A DNA stretch of 64,000 bases from Sweltsa coloradensis (GCA_024449915.1 JAMZAV010000366.1:496001-560000), one strand, 5' to 3'; shown: positions 1 through 10,655, counted from the stretch's first letter. A program made the numbers and translations. The notes: generated from the letters alone by a model not told the origin.

Positions 1-400
1 ACACTGTTTTACTTAAAGAACAGGGAGAAAAAAACGCCTTACTGAATCTACTGAATGGTTTACAATGAACAAACTAGCCTAGACCTATTGCTTAACTCTC
101 TGAAAACTAACTTTATCCAATTTGGATTCCATTCAATCAAAAAAAGAAAAATCACCGAACTTCATAAATAGCCTTACAAATTTGAACAAAAACTCAGTTG
201 AAAAATCAATTGTACAAACAAACTGTCTAGGCATTACAATACCTACATCAAAACTTAACATGGCATACTCAAATTAAAACACTAACAAAAAAACTGGGCT
301 CTGCTTGTTTTGTAATTAAGAGGATCAAACATAATACAAACAACGCATCAACTGCAAAATTATGCTACCTAGGCCTACTATAAGTCGCTACCTTGAAGCA
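1..400 (+). mobile_element. decayed non-LTR retrotransposon (LINE) fragment, 3' half of reverse transcriptase
   Basis: Conceptual translation in shifting frames gives the C-terminal pattern of a Jockey-like reverse transcriptase: a stretch reading LNSLKTNFIQF, then a weak LG-I block, then SACFVIKRIK around 300-330 followed by TAKLCY. This matches the thumb region that follows the FADD motif in the better preserved LINEs at 29995 and 50560. Stops and frameshifts are frequent, so it is dead. It runs off the left edge of the window and lies in a BIRC6 intron. Confidence 0.55.
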
Positions 401-859
401 GTAAGTAATGACACACGATTTAATAACAATAATAGGCCTACTGGTGATGCTTGCACAGCCACTGATAGTGATGTAGATATTGCGCACCCGTCACGTCCTG
501 ACAGACGGACAAATATTTGACAAGCGTGGTAAAGAACATCTCTGTAGCCGAAGATTGTGTTAGTGGTGTAGGCCTATCTTCTAGGCCTACAAGCATATCA
601 CGATGGCCTTTATGTGGTAGGAGGAGATTTTATTCTATTGTACATGAATGACTAACGTTTCAAGGGACTTCAGGATTGGCAATGGGCATACCTGCTCGGC
701 CCATGACAATTTTTACTGTCCCCGCCGAGAAATGATGCTAATGCGAAGACAGTTCCATCTTATTGGAATCATCCATTCCCTAACAGTCCTTCAGAAACCC
801 ATACGACTCAGTTCGTTACTGCTCTACCGAGTGATTTTAAATATCAGTGATTTCCTTTC
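401..859. other. intron stretch with no recognised feature
   Basis: Intronic DNA containing several TAGGCCTA palindromes (for example near 433, 572 and 584). I see no exon with BIRC6 similarity, no clear inverted repeats and no convincing coding fragment. The upstream BIRC6 exon that should precede 1330 is not here. Confidence 0.5.
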
Positions 860-1310
860 CCTGTAAAGCACCTCTTGTAGGCCTATGCGATGTCCCACCA
901 ACATATTTCACCAATAGCAGTCTTTAGGTGTGCGAGCCTAATCTTCATGCCGGTATTCTCCCTAATGTCCTGATACACCTCCATTTTCTTATTTGTCAGT
1001 CTTACAGATGTACATTTCTCTTTTCATGGCCTACATTTAATATTTCCACACAAAGTGGCTCCTTTACTACGTTCGTCGCCTACAGTTGGACTCTCTATTC
1101 CAAAACCCAACTCAATTATAGGACCCACCACCTCATATCAGACAAGCCAAACTACTTTAGCCGATCTTTAACCTCCGGCTGGCCCCTCTTAGATTTCTCA
1201 TAACAAAACCCAGAGCCCTATTTCCCTTCTTAACAACTCTTGCACCTGATCCCCCCAACCCAAATCCTCTGCCAGCATCACCCCTAAGTACTTATACGTT
1301 CCTACTTATG
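860..1310 (-). mobile_element. decayed non-LTR retrotransposon fragment (C-terminal RT region)
   Basis: Read on the minus strand, 1305-1210 gives YKYLGVMLAEDLGWGDQVQ and 1205-1160 gives VMRNLRGASRRLK, the classic block after the RT core of Jockey/RTE-type LINEs (F-K-Y-LG-V ... LG-F-x-RNLR). A further frame change is needed toward 950. It ends about 20 bases before the splice acceptor of the first exon in the window. It looks like a different LINE family from the copies at 29995 and 50560. Confidence 0.6.
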
Positions 1311-1329
1311 AGTGACCAAACGTTTTCAG

Positions 1330-1511
1330 GGAATCGTGCAGGAAATCTTCATGGTGCATACCTTGCTGGCCATGACAAAGTTTTGTTTACTGATGGGCGA
1401 GGAATAGGTGTGAGGCGAGATTACAATGGTGTCATGCTTTTGGATACTATCCTACAAACACCCGTCAGCAAACCCGACGACATTGTCAAGTTGGAGTTAC
1501 TGCTCTCCGAG
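1330..1511 (+). CDS. BIRC6: BIRC6 exon (first in window): N-terminal beta-propeller
   Basis: Encodes GNLHGAYLAGHDKVLF ... LLDTILQTPVSKPDDIV ... LLLSE, closely matching the BIRC6 propeller segment that ends DTALQTPVSKQDDVVQLELP in human. The acceptor is TTTTCAG at 1323-1329 and the donor is GAG|GTGAGT at 1511/1512. The exon enters after one base of a codon and leaves in phase 0. A second AG 12 bases downstream (1340-1341) is in the same frame, so a start at 1342 would simply drop four residues. BIRC6 is a very large cytoplasmic and trans-Golgi anti-apoptotic ubiquitin ligase. The preceding exon with the start codon is outside the window. Confidence 0.9.
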
Positions 1512-1615
1512 GTGAGTTCTTTAAAAGATAGTGTTTTGATTTTGATTGATCCAGCAACTGTAGGCCCTACTGCCCATACTAAACAAGCATTGATTTAAAC
1601 AAAATGCATTTTGTT

Positions 1616-1890
1616 TAGGGGTGTGCGAGCCTAGGATCTTTCAGTTGAGCCGAGTATTACCGTATTGTCCTGAATATAAGCCTACCATTTTTTCATTATT
1701 TTAAGTCTCAAAGTCTCTTACCAGCTAGGCCTACTATTTGCATACTTTTGCATAGGCCTACATTTTTAAATATTTCAACAAGAAATGTTAGGGGGTCGGC
1801 TTATATTCAGGTTCAGTCAGCCTACATTCGGCACAATACAAAACAAAACTTGATTTTCGAGCCGAGCCGAACAACACACTTTCTATATTA
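1616..1890. mobile_element. truncated hAT-like MITE left end
   Basis: Begins TAGGGGTGTGCGAGCC, nearly the same terminus as the elements at 55757 and 59764 (TAGGGCTGTGCGAGC). Like them it carries CGAGCCGAG-type sequence near 1858-1870. I find no matching right terminus, so it is truncated. An internal inverted pair (CCTGAATATAAGCC near 1670 and GGCTTATATTCAGG near 1798) may be a second small element. Confidence 0.45.
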
Positions 1891-1915
1891 CTAAGAAAAC
1901 GCCAAAGTCATTGTT

Positions 1916-1945
1916 AGACGAGTGAGCGAGTCATGTGTTGAGTAC
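1916..1945 (+). repeat. left arm of a 30-bp perfect inverted repeat spanning 3.2 kb
   Basis: The sequence beginning AGACGAGTGAGCGAGTCATG is repeated in inverse orientation at 5094-5123 over 30 bases with no mismatch. No target duplication is obvious at its outer edges. It could be the terminal repeat of an old DNA transposon that carries the 1.26-kb palindrome inside it. Confidence 0.7.
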
Positions 1946-2254
1946 ACGGTATCATTCCATTTCCTCCCCCTACATATGGCTGGATCCTGCAATGCGTTGG
2001 TGAAGTGGCAATACCGCGTACAAGTGACTTTTTTGACCAAATTCACTTTGTTGTTGTTTCGACATCGTGAATTCATTTGGCGCCGTTTAAATTCGTATTC
2101 GTTTAAAATGGACCAATAGTAAGGCTTAAAAGAGCTCATATTAAAACCGCGTATGAAAAAGAGGCTTGAGAAGGCTGTGGAAATACCGCATATCTTTCAT
2201 CCCAGCCACGCTATCCAGTCATGACCCCGCTGTCAAAGTGCTACCCTGCTGAAA

Positions 2255-2400
2255 AATCTTGACAAAGATCTTTGCAAGATTGTATTGTAAGATCTTGTAT
2301 TATTCTTGGCAAGATCTTGCAAGATCTTGTATAATCTTGGGCAGATCTTGTTTATTCTTGGTTACGATCTTGTATATTTTTGACAAGATTGCGGTTGGTC
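2255..2400. repeat. cluster of CAAGATCTTG-like palindromes
   Basis: Within about 140 bases the motif AAGATCTTG and close variants recur at least six times (for example 2263-2400), so the segment can fold into many alternative hairpins. It looks like a degenerate short tandem repeat. No coding potential. Confidence 0.6.
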
Positions 2401-2502
2401 TATTTATGCGGTAGGCCTAGGCCTACTTGATGCAATTTCGATACACACTGATACACACTTTATGCCACCTTATTAGATATTTATCTGTGGCTGGTTAAAA
2501 TC

Positions 2503-3140
2503 TAGGCCCTGTGAACAAAGCAAGTAGGCTTGCCTGCAGGCTAGGGCAAACACAGGCCTAGGCCTAGTACCGGTACCTTATTCTATGTTTATCCGTGGCT
2601 TGTTCATTTCATTTCATTTCATTTTATTAGCAATCATTTACACTTGTACAGATCAACACACCTAAGTGGTGGCAAGTTTAGATGTTAAGGGGGATCCATG
2701 GACCCAATTAAAATTTTCCTAAATATTAGTTTAACGAAAAATCGGACATAGTTTATCAATTATGATCATCTGACATTGCCGAAACTATTTTTGATTAATT
2801 TTTAGGTTGAGCGGTACGCCCAATATAGACGATTATAGTGAAATTTATTTTTGATGTATACACGGCACAGCTTTCTGCTCATAATTTTTGTGATAGAAGG
2901 CCAACTTTTGTTTCTATTTGTAACACATACTCCTGGCTATAAACTCTATATGTTGGAATTTGTTTCCCGTTAATATCTTTCTCGGTAAAATTTTTTACCT
3001 TCGCCGGTACAAAGTTAGTGTTTGTACCGGCGGAAGTAAAAAATCGTACCGTGCAAGATATTAACAAGAAAGGCCCTGTGAACTTAAAGTAAGTAGGCTT
3101 GCCTGCAGGCTAGGGCAAACACAGGCCTAGCCCTAGGCCC
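2503..3140. repeat. pair of direct repeats (2503-2570 and 3071-3140) around a retroposon tail
   Basis: The block AGGCCCTGTGAAC ... AAGTAGGCTTGCCTGCAG GCTAGGGCAAACACAGGCC occurs at both ends with few differences. Between them lies TTTCATTTCATTTCATTTTATTAGCAATCATTTACA (from 2605), which resembles the 3' tail of a LINE inserted on the minus strand. The rest of the interval is non-coding. Either a local duplication or insertion into a tandem pair would give this picture. Confidence 0.5.
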
Positions 3141-3402
3141 TATAGGCCTAGTGCAAGGCTACTACAAGGTGGTTGTAAATACTTACATAGTCTGAGGCCT
3201 GTAAAATGTATGGCAGCTATCTGTAGCTATTTATGTGGATGTGGCCTTTGCCTACCATGTAGACCAGGTTTATTTATCAACTGTCTACTCTAGTTCTAAA
3301 TAAACTGAAACAATGAGACAGCACAAATGTAGGTTTGCATGACTTGTTTGATGTAGGCCTAACTGTTAGTGATGAGGTTTAAGATGCTCCAGCAAGCAGC
3401 AA

Positions 3403-4665
3403 GGGTAATTCCATGTCAAATCAACCAGGCCATTTCCATGACCATCTCCGATTTTGATGAAACTTGGCAAATTTACTCTTACTAACATGTATATTGATCG
3501 TGGAAAATTTTGTATTTCTGACGCGCTTAGTTTTCGAGTAACGCCCCGCTCAAAAACTCAAATTTAGCGACGCCGAGCGGCGTACCTGAATTCGTAAGTT
3601 TTGAACCGTTGGACATAAAAGGCTATTTTTTTTTTAAATTAAAGAGCTTTTTATTGGCAATTTAATTTATATGTATTTGAATGCATTCCTAATTGTGAAA
3701 CCATGTAAAAAATCGAAATTTGTTTTTAAACCTACCCTACGAGAAAAAGTATCTCTGAAATTAAAAAAAAAAACGTGTTTTTGTTTAGATGTTTTTTACA
3801 TGCCCAAAAAAATTTGGGATGGGATGGCATTGGGATCATGATATATCACAGGGTCATGCACCAAATGTGTAAAATGTGTCAGTTTTTACCTTCCATTTGT
3901 AGTGAAATTCAAATTTGCCGCACTTAATTTCTTTGAAAAATAAAAACGGAAGGTAAAAACTGACACATTATACACATTTGGTGCATGACCCTGTGATATA
4001 TCATGGACCTTGTCCCCTTCCCTTGACGACCCCCCGGCGACGATGACAATGACACAACGAACGATGACAAAGACGATGACGACCGCGACGTGAGAAAACC
4101 CCCTTCCTCCCCTTACCCGTGGCTGGTTCTGACCAGCATGGGCCCCTCTCCCCCTCCTAGGCTAGAGTGGTGCATTATGACCTAACGGTTGACGCGTCCT
4201 TAATTAAAATAAACCAAAAGAACCAATGCCATCCCATCCCAAATTTTTTTGTGCATGTAAAAAACATCTGAACAAAAACACGTTTTTTTTATTTTTTTAT
4301 TTCAGAGATACTTTTTCTCGTAGGGTAGGTTTAAAAACAAATTTCGATTTTTTACATGGTTTCACAAATAGGAATGCATTCAAATACATATAAATTAAAT
4401 TGTCAATAAAATGCTCTTTAATTTAAAAAAAAAAAATAGACTTTTACGTCCAACGGTTTAAAACTTACCAATTACGGTACGCCGCTCGGCTTCGCCAAAT
4501 TTGAGTTTTTGACCGGGGCGTTACTCGAAAACTAAGCGCGTCAGGAATACAAAATTTTCCACGATCAATCTTCATGTTAGAGTAGATTTGCCAAGTTTCA
4601 TCAAAATCGGAGATGGTCAAGTTTTATTTCAGGCTCGGCTTGGTTGATTTGACATGGAATGACCC
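3403..4665. mobile_element. 1.26-kb palindromic (foldback) element with a second palindrome in its centre
   Basis: The outer arms, about 3403-3832 and 4219-4665, are inverted copies of each other over roughly 430 bases. They start GGGTAATTCCATGTCAAATC and end with the inverse of GGGTCATTCCATGTCAAATC. An inner inverted repeat of about 57 bases (3837-3895 and 3948-4004, with GGTCATGCACCAAATGTGT) surrounds a short loop. GCAA flanks both sides and may be a 4-bp target duplication. The segment 4005-4218 has no partner. No transposase is seen, so this is a non-autonomous foldback element. Confidence 0.75.
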
Positions 4666-5093
4666 GCAAAGTTTCCGTGAAGGAAGCCTAGCAAGCCCTG
4701 GCTGCCCGTTTATCAGCTTATGGCCGTAAAACCGCGGAAGTACGCGGAAAACGGCAGGTGTAAACTGCAAATGTATTTGATTGTTGTGCGTAGTAAACTT
4801 AATCACAATTCCATCAACAATGCATGTTTAGAAAAATAAAAGAATTAGAAGAAGTTCTTCTGTTGGCTTAGAGGCTGAATTGTTACGTTTTTTGCGTCCC
4901 CTCAACAATGCCTCAAACGTCACTTACGCCACTTCACCGACGAATGGGTCTTTCCTCCCTAACCTATCATAGGCTAGAGTGGTGCATTATGGGCCTATGG
5001 CCTATCTGTTGATGCACACTCATTCCAAACAAACTCAAAACCTATAATTTATACCTTATATCATATCAATCAACTTTAATGCAAGTTTTCCGG

Positions 5094-5123
5094 GTACTCA
5101 ACACATGACTCGCTCACTCGTCT
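5094..5123 (-). repeat. right arm of the 3.2-kb-spaced inverted repeat
   Basis: Inverse partner of 1916-1945, 30 of 30 bases. A simple GT run follows at 5251-5268. Confidence 0.7.
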
Positions 5124-5318
5124 CACAACAACACAACTCACACAAAACACACAATTAAAAATCCAATTTTCTGGGGGTTGTTCTGGGCTGCAATTCATGT
5201 CATCATTAATATCTGACCAAATCATGCCAGCTGGGAAACAATCTTGTAGTGCTCTCCTGTGTGTGTGTGTGTGTAGCTCTAGTCCTAGAGATGTAATAAT
5301 ACTGGTGTTGATTCACAG

Positions 5319-5453
5319 GCTATTCTTCTGCAACAGAGTTTAAGGTGTGTGGAGCTCCCAGGCGTAGACCATACTCCCGAGGTGCTACAGGAGCTAACTA
5401 AAAAAATTAAAGAAGGACAAGAAACACCAAAGAAAGGAACAAAAGCTCAAAAG
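5319..5453 (+). CDS. BIRC6: BIRC6 exon 2 of window: linker in the N-terminal propeller
   Basis: Forty-five codons open from the acceptor GATTCACAG to the donor AAG|GTAAAT, phase 0 at both ends, so it joins directly to the preceding exon. It reads AILLQQSLRCVELPGVDH ... EVLQELTKKIKEGQ and ends with a lysine-rich tail. It sits where human BIRC6 has a variable helix-rich stretch after QLELP. Identification rests on perfect phase continuity and position; the sequence itself is less conserved than its neighbours. Confidence 0.8.
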
Positions 5454-5590
5454 GTAAATTTTGCTATAGCCTAGCCCTAGATATAGGCCTACCATTCCAA
5501 TTATAGAATTTATTGCAAGTTCAATTTGGGATAATAGTTCCAGTAGTAGTATTGCTTTGGAGCAGAGAGTCAACTCCAGTTGATTTCAAG

Positions 5591-6197
5591 TTAATTAGAG
5601 AGAGTGAGCGAGCGAAAGCGAAGATTTCCATTTCACTACATGGAGAAAAAAATCCGGAATGTTTTTTTTTTTTTTTTCTCTCTCTCTGTATTTTTTCTGT
5701 TTGTCCACACGATTCCGGCTAAACCAATACTCCAATTGCAATGAAATTTTATGGGCCTTCAGAATCTCTGAAACTTAGAATCGTGCCACTTTTGAGCGCA
5801 ATCGAAAAATAATTTCTAATGAAAATCGAAATTTTACGGTTTTTTCTTTTTTTTAACAATTCTTTCACTTATAACACCTACATGCTTTATCCTATTGTAA
5901 TGATTTTTTTACAGAACCTTAATTTTATGAATTATTATATTCGTGTAAAATTTGAGCGCAATCGAATAATTATTTGTTATGAAAATAGCAATTTTACGAT
6001 TTTTTTTTTTTTTTAAATTACGATTAAAAAAAATAAAAGAATAAAGTTAATTTTTTATTTAATTTAATTTAATTTAAAAAAAATCGACTTAGTAATAATT
6101 TTTTCACAAAACAACAGAAAATCTGCATAACACATGGCAGGTCAATGCACCAATTACGCTCATCCAACAACGCGGCGGGACTTAAGCGTTTTCCTAG
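5591..6197 (+). mobile_element. Helentron-like (Helitron2) non-autonomous element, copy 1
   Basis: Member of a five-copy family in this window. It has the conserved block ATTTCCATTTCACTACATGG near the 5' side, a poly-T stretch, three runs of TGAGCGCAATCG-type sequence, and the 3' end ACGCTCATCCAACAACGCGG followed by a small hairpin and TTTTCCTAG. The base after CTAG is T. The 5' end is diverged (GAGAGAGTGAGCGAGCG in place of TTGGATGAGCG), so the start is approximate. It carries no protein of its own. Confidence 0.65.
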
Positions 6198-7080
6198 TTA
6201 TAATCACAATGCACTTTGTACATCTAAAGATGCGGTCTACAGTTTTGTGGTTCCAGCAATGTACAGACACTGTGTCTTCAACCCTCGACAATCCCACTCG
6301 CAAGCTCGCAATTTGCGAGTGAAAATTTGGTGCTTGCGAGTTGGCAAATTGACACTCGCAGATAACTTATCGTGCGACCGCGCATAGATACGATCTAGCA
6401 TTTGAATCGCCGCGCCTGCAATACAACTACCGCGCATAGCCTGATGCGCAGCATGGCCTGTTACCAACCACTCGCCAAAAACGAAGTATCAAAAAGTCAA
6501 GGTCAAGTTCCAGGCTACCCAACAACGCACGTAACAAAGAGACCTGAAGAAACGAACGAGACGCCTAAACTAGGCGTAAAATCGACGCGAACGACGAAAT
6601 GTTTTTAACTTCATCTGACGTTATTGGAGAGAAATATGAGAATCCACCGACAGCCCTAAATCCCGTGCAACATCCTCCTGATAATAAGTGTAATAATGAA
6701 ATCGTGAAACTTGCCGAGCATCTCGCAGACTTGCAAACGTCAGCTGCTAGGTTGAAATCACAATGGGGTCTAGGCCTTCCGCGATCTTGGATTTAGTTTT
6801 ATGAATCATAATAAACGAAAGTAGTGTTTATTATAATTATAAAATCAGTGACCTTGCCCATCTTCATGAAAACATCGACGTAAATCCAGCAGGTGGTAGG
6901 CCTAGGCCTTCTTTGAACTCGCATTGTGCCGCGGTCCTAGGCCTAGGCCTACTTCACATTGACTGAGGATCGAACTCCTATTACGTGACGTAAGGAGTTA
7001 ATAATGCAGTGTTTGCTTTCTTTTAATAGTTTTTTTAAGGTTAGATGTCGCCTCAAATCGCGTTTTAGGCCACCAAATAT
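6198..7080. other. intron stretch with a dispersed repeat and no clear gene
   Basis: A 70-base block near 6400-6460 (GCATTTGAATCGCC ... CAATACAACTACCGCGCAT) recurs near 19670-19720, so part of this is repetitive. 6402-6796 is open in two overlapping frames (68 and 65 codons), but I recognise no domain and see no splice context. 6290-6360 holds CTCGCAAG-type short inverted repeats. Confidence 0.45.
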
Positions 7081-7100
7081 AACACAGGACCCAAAAAAAA

Positions 7101-7156
7101 TTCCGCCTTCGGCGGATTTGCCTCCGCCGGCTGGGGCTTTCGCCCCAGACCCCGGT
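7101..7156. repeat. GC-rich hairpin module (copy at 7.1 kb)
   Basis: Contains CCGCCTTCGGCGG and GGGGCTTTCGCCCC, two hairpins in tandem, followed by AGACCCCGG. The same module occurs inside hAT MITEs at 11536, 26202 (inverted) and 46470. No terminal repeats are found around this copy. Confidence 0.6.
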
Positions 7157-7300
7157 TTGCCCGCGCCACCTCGTTGCGAGTGGATATTACGCCTCGCAAG
7201 AGAGTACTTCGCGTGGATTTGTCGAGGGTTGTGTGTCTTTATTCTATGTCCAAAAGCGAGACCTCTCAATGTTTCAATTTTAACAGCGTCTGAACTTTTG

Positions 7301-7396
7301 ACCCACCACGTTGAATATACACTGTTTGATGTTGTGCTACAGACACAAAACACCACGTTGAACATACACTGTGTTTGATGTTGTGCTACAGACACT
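7301..7396 (+). repeat. two-unit tandem repeat, about 47 bp each
   Basis: CACCACGTTGAAYATACACT ... GATGTTGTGCTACAGACAC is present twice back to back with few differences. The remaining intron from 7397 to 7984 shows nothing I can name. Confidence 0.75.
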
Positions 7397-7984
7397 AAGA
7401 AAACTAAGATTTTCATGTCCTATTTTATTTTATTTTCCATAGTATCTATTATTTGTTTATACACATCTTTATTCAGTTGATATTAATTCAACCTTGATGA
7501 CCAAATTTCAAATTAAAAATCTGAAAAAGGTTCATACTCAAGGTTTTAAAATTAGCCAAAAAATAGATGCTACAAAACGCTATAAAATGACACTTGAAAA
7601 TGCTACTTACATGCACCTCTAACTGGCTAGTGCTTCAAGGTAGCAACGTCTAATTTCCGTACTAATTAATTTTTTTAAACTTAGGTTGTTTACATTCCCA
7701 GAAAATCCCAGGGTTGTGATGTTCTTTAAAAGCCCAAGTACATTTTGATTTACAGGTGAGAATTAATTACAGCTGATATGACAGAATGGAACACTAAATG
7801 CAAGGAGACATTTCACTACATGTCAGCTCTAACCATTTATATCTCCACTAGTAAGAAAGTATCAGTGTGAGTATAGCCAAGCAATAATCAGAAAAGTTCT
7901 CTTATTGCCGGAGTCCCTAAACTTTTATGTTCATCTCGAGTCTGTGTGCGTATCTGATGGGCTAATGATTACTGCTCTAAGTGG

Positions 7985-8180
7985 CCACGACTTTGAGTTC
8001 GCTACTGGCTGAAAGGTTAGCGCGCTCGGCTACCACGCGAAGGGTCGCCGGTTCGAGTCTCGTTTGGGAAAACGTTTTTACAAATTTTTTTTTCGCCCCA
8101 TCATTATTGTTTGTTTTATCTGTAACAGGTACGATTTTTATAACTTTTCAGTGTAAATTACTGGCATAAATAAGGCTTTC
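7985..8180 (+). mobile_element. tRNA-derived SINE, copy 1
   Basis: A tRNA-like head carries an A-box-like TGGCTGAAAGG (8006-8016) and a B box GGTTCGAGTCT (8050-8060), with AGCGCGC ... CACGCGA between them as in a tRNA anticodon arm. A T-rich body follows whose tail (ATTATTGTTTG ... CAGTGTAAATTAC) can be aligned with the copy at 49262. The head is degenerate and not a functional tRNA. Confidence 0.65.
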
Positions 8181-9128
8181 TTCCCACTAAATTTGCTTCA
8201 TAATAGCCCACACCGTGGATGGAACAACAACATCAACAACACACGGTACACGTTTTGTGAAACGTCAAAAGACTTCCATAGTCAACGATACAATCTCTTC
8301 ACCACGCATTACGTCAGTATAAAAGTATACACTCCACGAAATGATCACGTGACAAAATGTCGCTCAGCCATTGGTTGAACGTCGTCAACATCTGCTCAAC
8401 ATTTCTCAAAAGTTGAACTTGTTCAACGTCTTGTCAACATATTGTCGTGGTCGTCAATGTTGAGTCAACATATTTCAGTGTGTGACAGCAGCATTACATT
8501 TCCATGCTATCTACATCTGGTCAACAAGTTGCGTCAACAAGTTTATAGTGTAACAAGACTTTTAGATGCCCTGGTTGCAACTACTGTCATTGTTTTTCTT
8601 CAAAATTATTGATGATAAGTAGAGGTGTTTGTTTTCGTTTCATTTAATAACACCGGATTAACACCGCTAAATTGTAATAAAACCATATAGGCTAACACCG
8701 CTAAATGTTATAAACAGCAAATGAACCCTTATTTGCAAAATAAACCATATTCACAGTCACAGCAACACAATTATTTCCACTCTTTATCACCTTTCATTCT
8801 AAACTTGTCAATAAATCAAGCTTAAACGAAAAAACATAACATGTAAATTACTTTCTTTTGATCAAATTGTGCTATGCAATGGCATTTTAAATTTTTGTAA
8901 CAAGCGGTCATTATGTGATATCTGCGAGAAAAAACAGTGCACATATTGGGCTTACCTATGCATTAAGGGTTTTGCAATGCGAGGAATGTGAAAATAAAAT
9001 AAAGACATGTAGAGGCCTAACACTACTTTTTATATTTTAAAAAACAACATTTTGAAAAAACAACCAAAAACACCCCTTTCTTATGATAAGACAGTACCTA
9101 CCAGGGATAAATAAATAATTCTTATTAA
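8181..9128. other. intron stretch, no recognised feature
   Basis: AT-rich intron. 8360-8480 has several GTTGAAC/GTCAAC words close together, giving weak short repeats. No open frame or terminal repeat stands out. Confidence 0.4.
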
Positions 9129-10459
9129 CAGGGATGCACACAATAATCAATAATGGATATAATGTGAATGACGCCAACAGCTTACTTTAAATAGAGAAGG
9201 CGCACCGCGAAAGATAACATACAAATAAACAAATAAACTACATTCACATGATCCAGCCTTTTGGCATTCCTTTCAAACACATAATAATTGATATAATTTT
9301 GATAATCGATAACCAAAATTCATTATCGATTATCAAAATATCTAATTGGATGAGCGTAGCGAGCGTAGCGAGCGAAGCGAAGATTCCATTTCACTACACT
9401 GGAGAAAAATCCGGAATGTTTTTTTTTTTTCTTTTTTTTTTTTTTTCTGTATTTTTGTGTGTCTGTTAACACGATTCCGGCTAAACCGATACTCCGATTG
9501 TGATGAAATTTTATGGAGGCCTTCGAAATCTCTGAACTTAGAACTGCCACGTTTTTGAGCGCAATCGGAAAAATTTTTCTCATAAAAAACGCAATTTTAC
9601 GATTTTTTTCGAATTTAAAAAAATTTCTTCGACTTATAACTCCTACATGCTTTATCCGATTGTAATGATTTTTTCACAGAACCTTAATTTTATGAATTAA
9701 GATATTCGTGTAAAATTTAAGCGTAATCGAAAAAATATTCCTCATGAAAATCGAAATTTTACGAGTTTTTTTCTTTTTTAAAACAATTCTTTGACTTATA
9801 ACACCTACATGCTTTATCCTATTGTAATGATTTTTTCATAGAACCCTTATTGTATGAATTAATATATCTGTGTTAAATTTGAGCGCAATCGAGAAATTAT
9901 TTCTTATAAAAATCGCAATTTTACGATTTTTTTATTTTTTTAACAATTACAATTTTCTTAAAAAAATTAATAAATTAAAGTTAATTTTTTATTTAATTTA
10001 ATTTAATTTTTAAAAAATTCAACTTAGTAATGATTTTTCCACAGAACAACAGAAAATCCGCATAACACATGGCAGCTCAATGCACCAATTACGCTCATCC
10101 AACAACGCGGCGGGACTTAAGCGTTTTCCTAGTAATTTATCAATAGTGGCACCATTCAAGCTATAAATACGGAGATTATCTCACATTGTGCCATGCACTG
10201 GCTGGGCTGATGGTGTCACAATCGAGATTTATGTTTGGAAATGAGCTATCAGTCGATAAAGGAAGCCTAACACAATGACATCGTAGACAGCGAGTCAGCA
10301 AACGGAATGCGGTTGTATTGTTTTGACCCACACTTGAGGTCCACTCGTAGGTCGGAACAGGCTTTGTTGGTGATATCGGTACAATCAATAATATCGATTC
10401 GATAATGACATTACCATTTTGATAGTCGATAATGAAAAAAGTATCAGTGTGCATCTCTA
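9129..10459. mobile_element. hAT MITE with 8-bp target duplication, split by a Helentron-like insertion
   Basis: Termini CAGGGATGCACAC and GTGTGCATCTCTA are inverted. CTTATTAA is duplicated exactly at 9121-9128 and 10460-10467, the 8-bp signature of hAT insertion. Without the nested element at 9346-10132 it is about 540 bases. Internal ATCGATTATC palindromes (9290-9340 and 10380-10435) lie near both ends. No transposase is encoded. Confidence 0.85.
9346..10132 (+). mobile_element. Helentron-like (Helitron2) non-autonomous element, copy 2
   Basis: Starts TTGGATGAGCGTAGCGAGCG and ends TACGCTCATCCAA, then CAACGCGGCGGGACTTAAGC and GTTTTCCTAG. The inverted repeat is thus terminal at the 5' side but about 32 bases inside the 3' end. 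The last bases form an AACGC/GCGTT stem before CTAG, and T follows. This asymmetric arrangement is that described for Helitron2/Helentron elements. It is nested in the hAT at 9129-10459 and has no Rep/helicase coding. Confidence 0.75.
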
Positions 10460-10655
10460 CTTATTAAGGCTATGCGGGCATGAAATAAGTTTTCCAAAAT
10501 AATTACAAAACAGTAGTTTTGGAGTAAGAACATCATAAATAGTCTTACCAAAACTATTTTAATTTTAAAACATTTTTACGTTACTGTGGCTTTTTAAAGC
10601 ATTTTTGTTATTAATTTTTTATAAAAAAAGTATATAAGATATATGGCTGATTACC

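Noticed and set aside
928..1203. 91-codon plus-strand open frame
   Set aside because: It is the antisense shadow of a minus-strand LINE fragment (VMRNLRGASRRLK) and has no start context or splice sites.
4624..4806. 60-codon minus-strand frame
   Set aside because: It runs through the right arm of the 1.26-kb palindrome and has no homologue I recognise.
5819..6016. AT-rich 65-codon frame rich in Phe, Ile and Asn
   Set aside because: Low-complexity interior of a Helentron-like element; the same place in sister copies is not open.
8006..8060. Possible functional tRNA gene
   Set aside because: A and B boxes are present, but the acceptor and D-stem pairings fail and a SINE body follows, with a related copy elsewhere.
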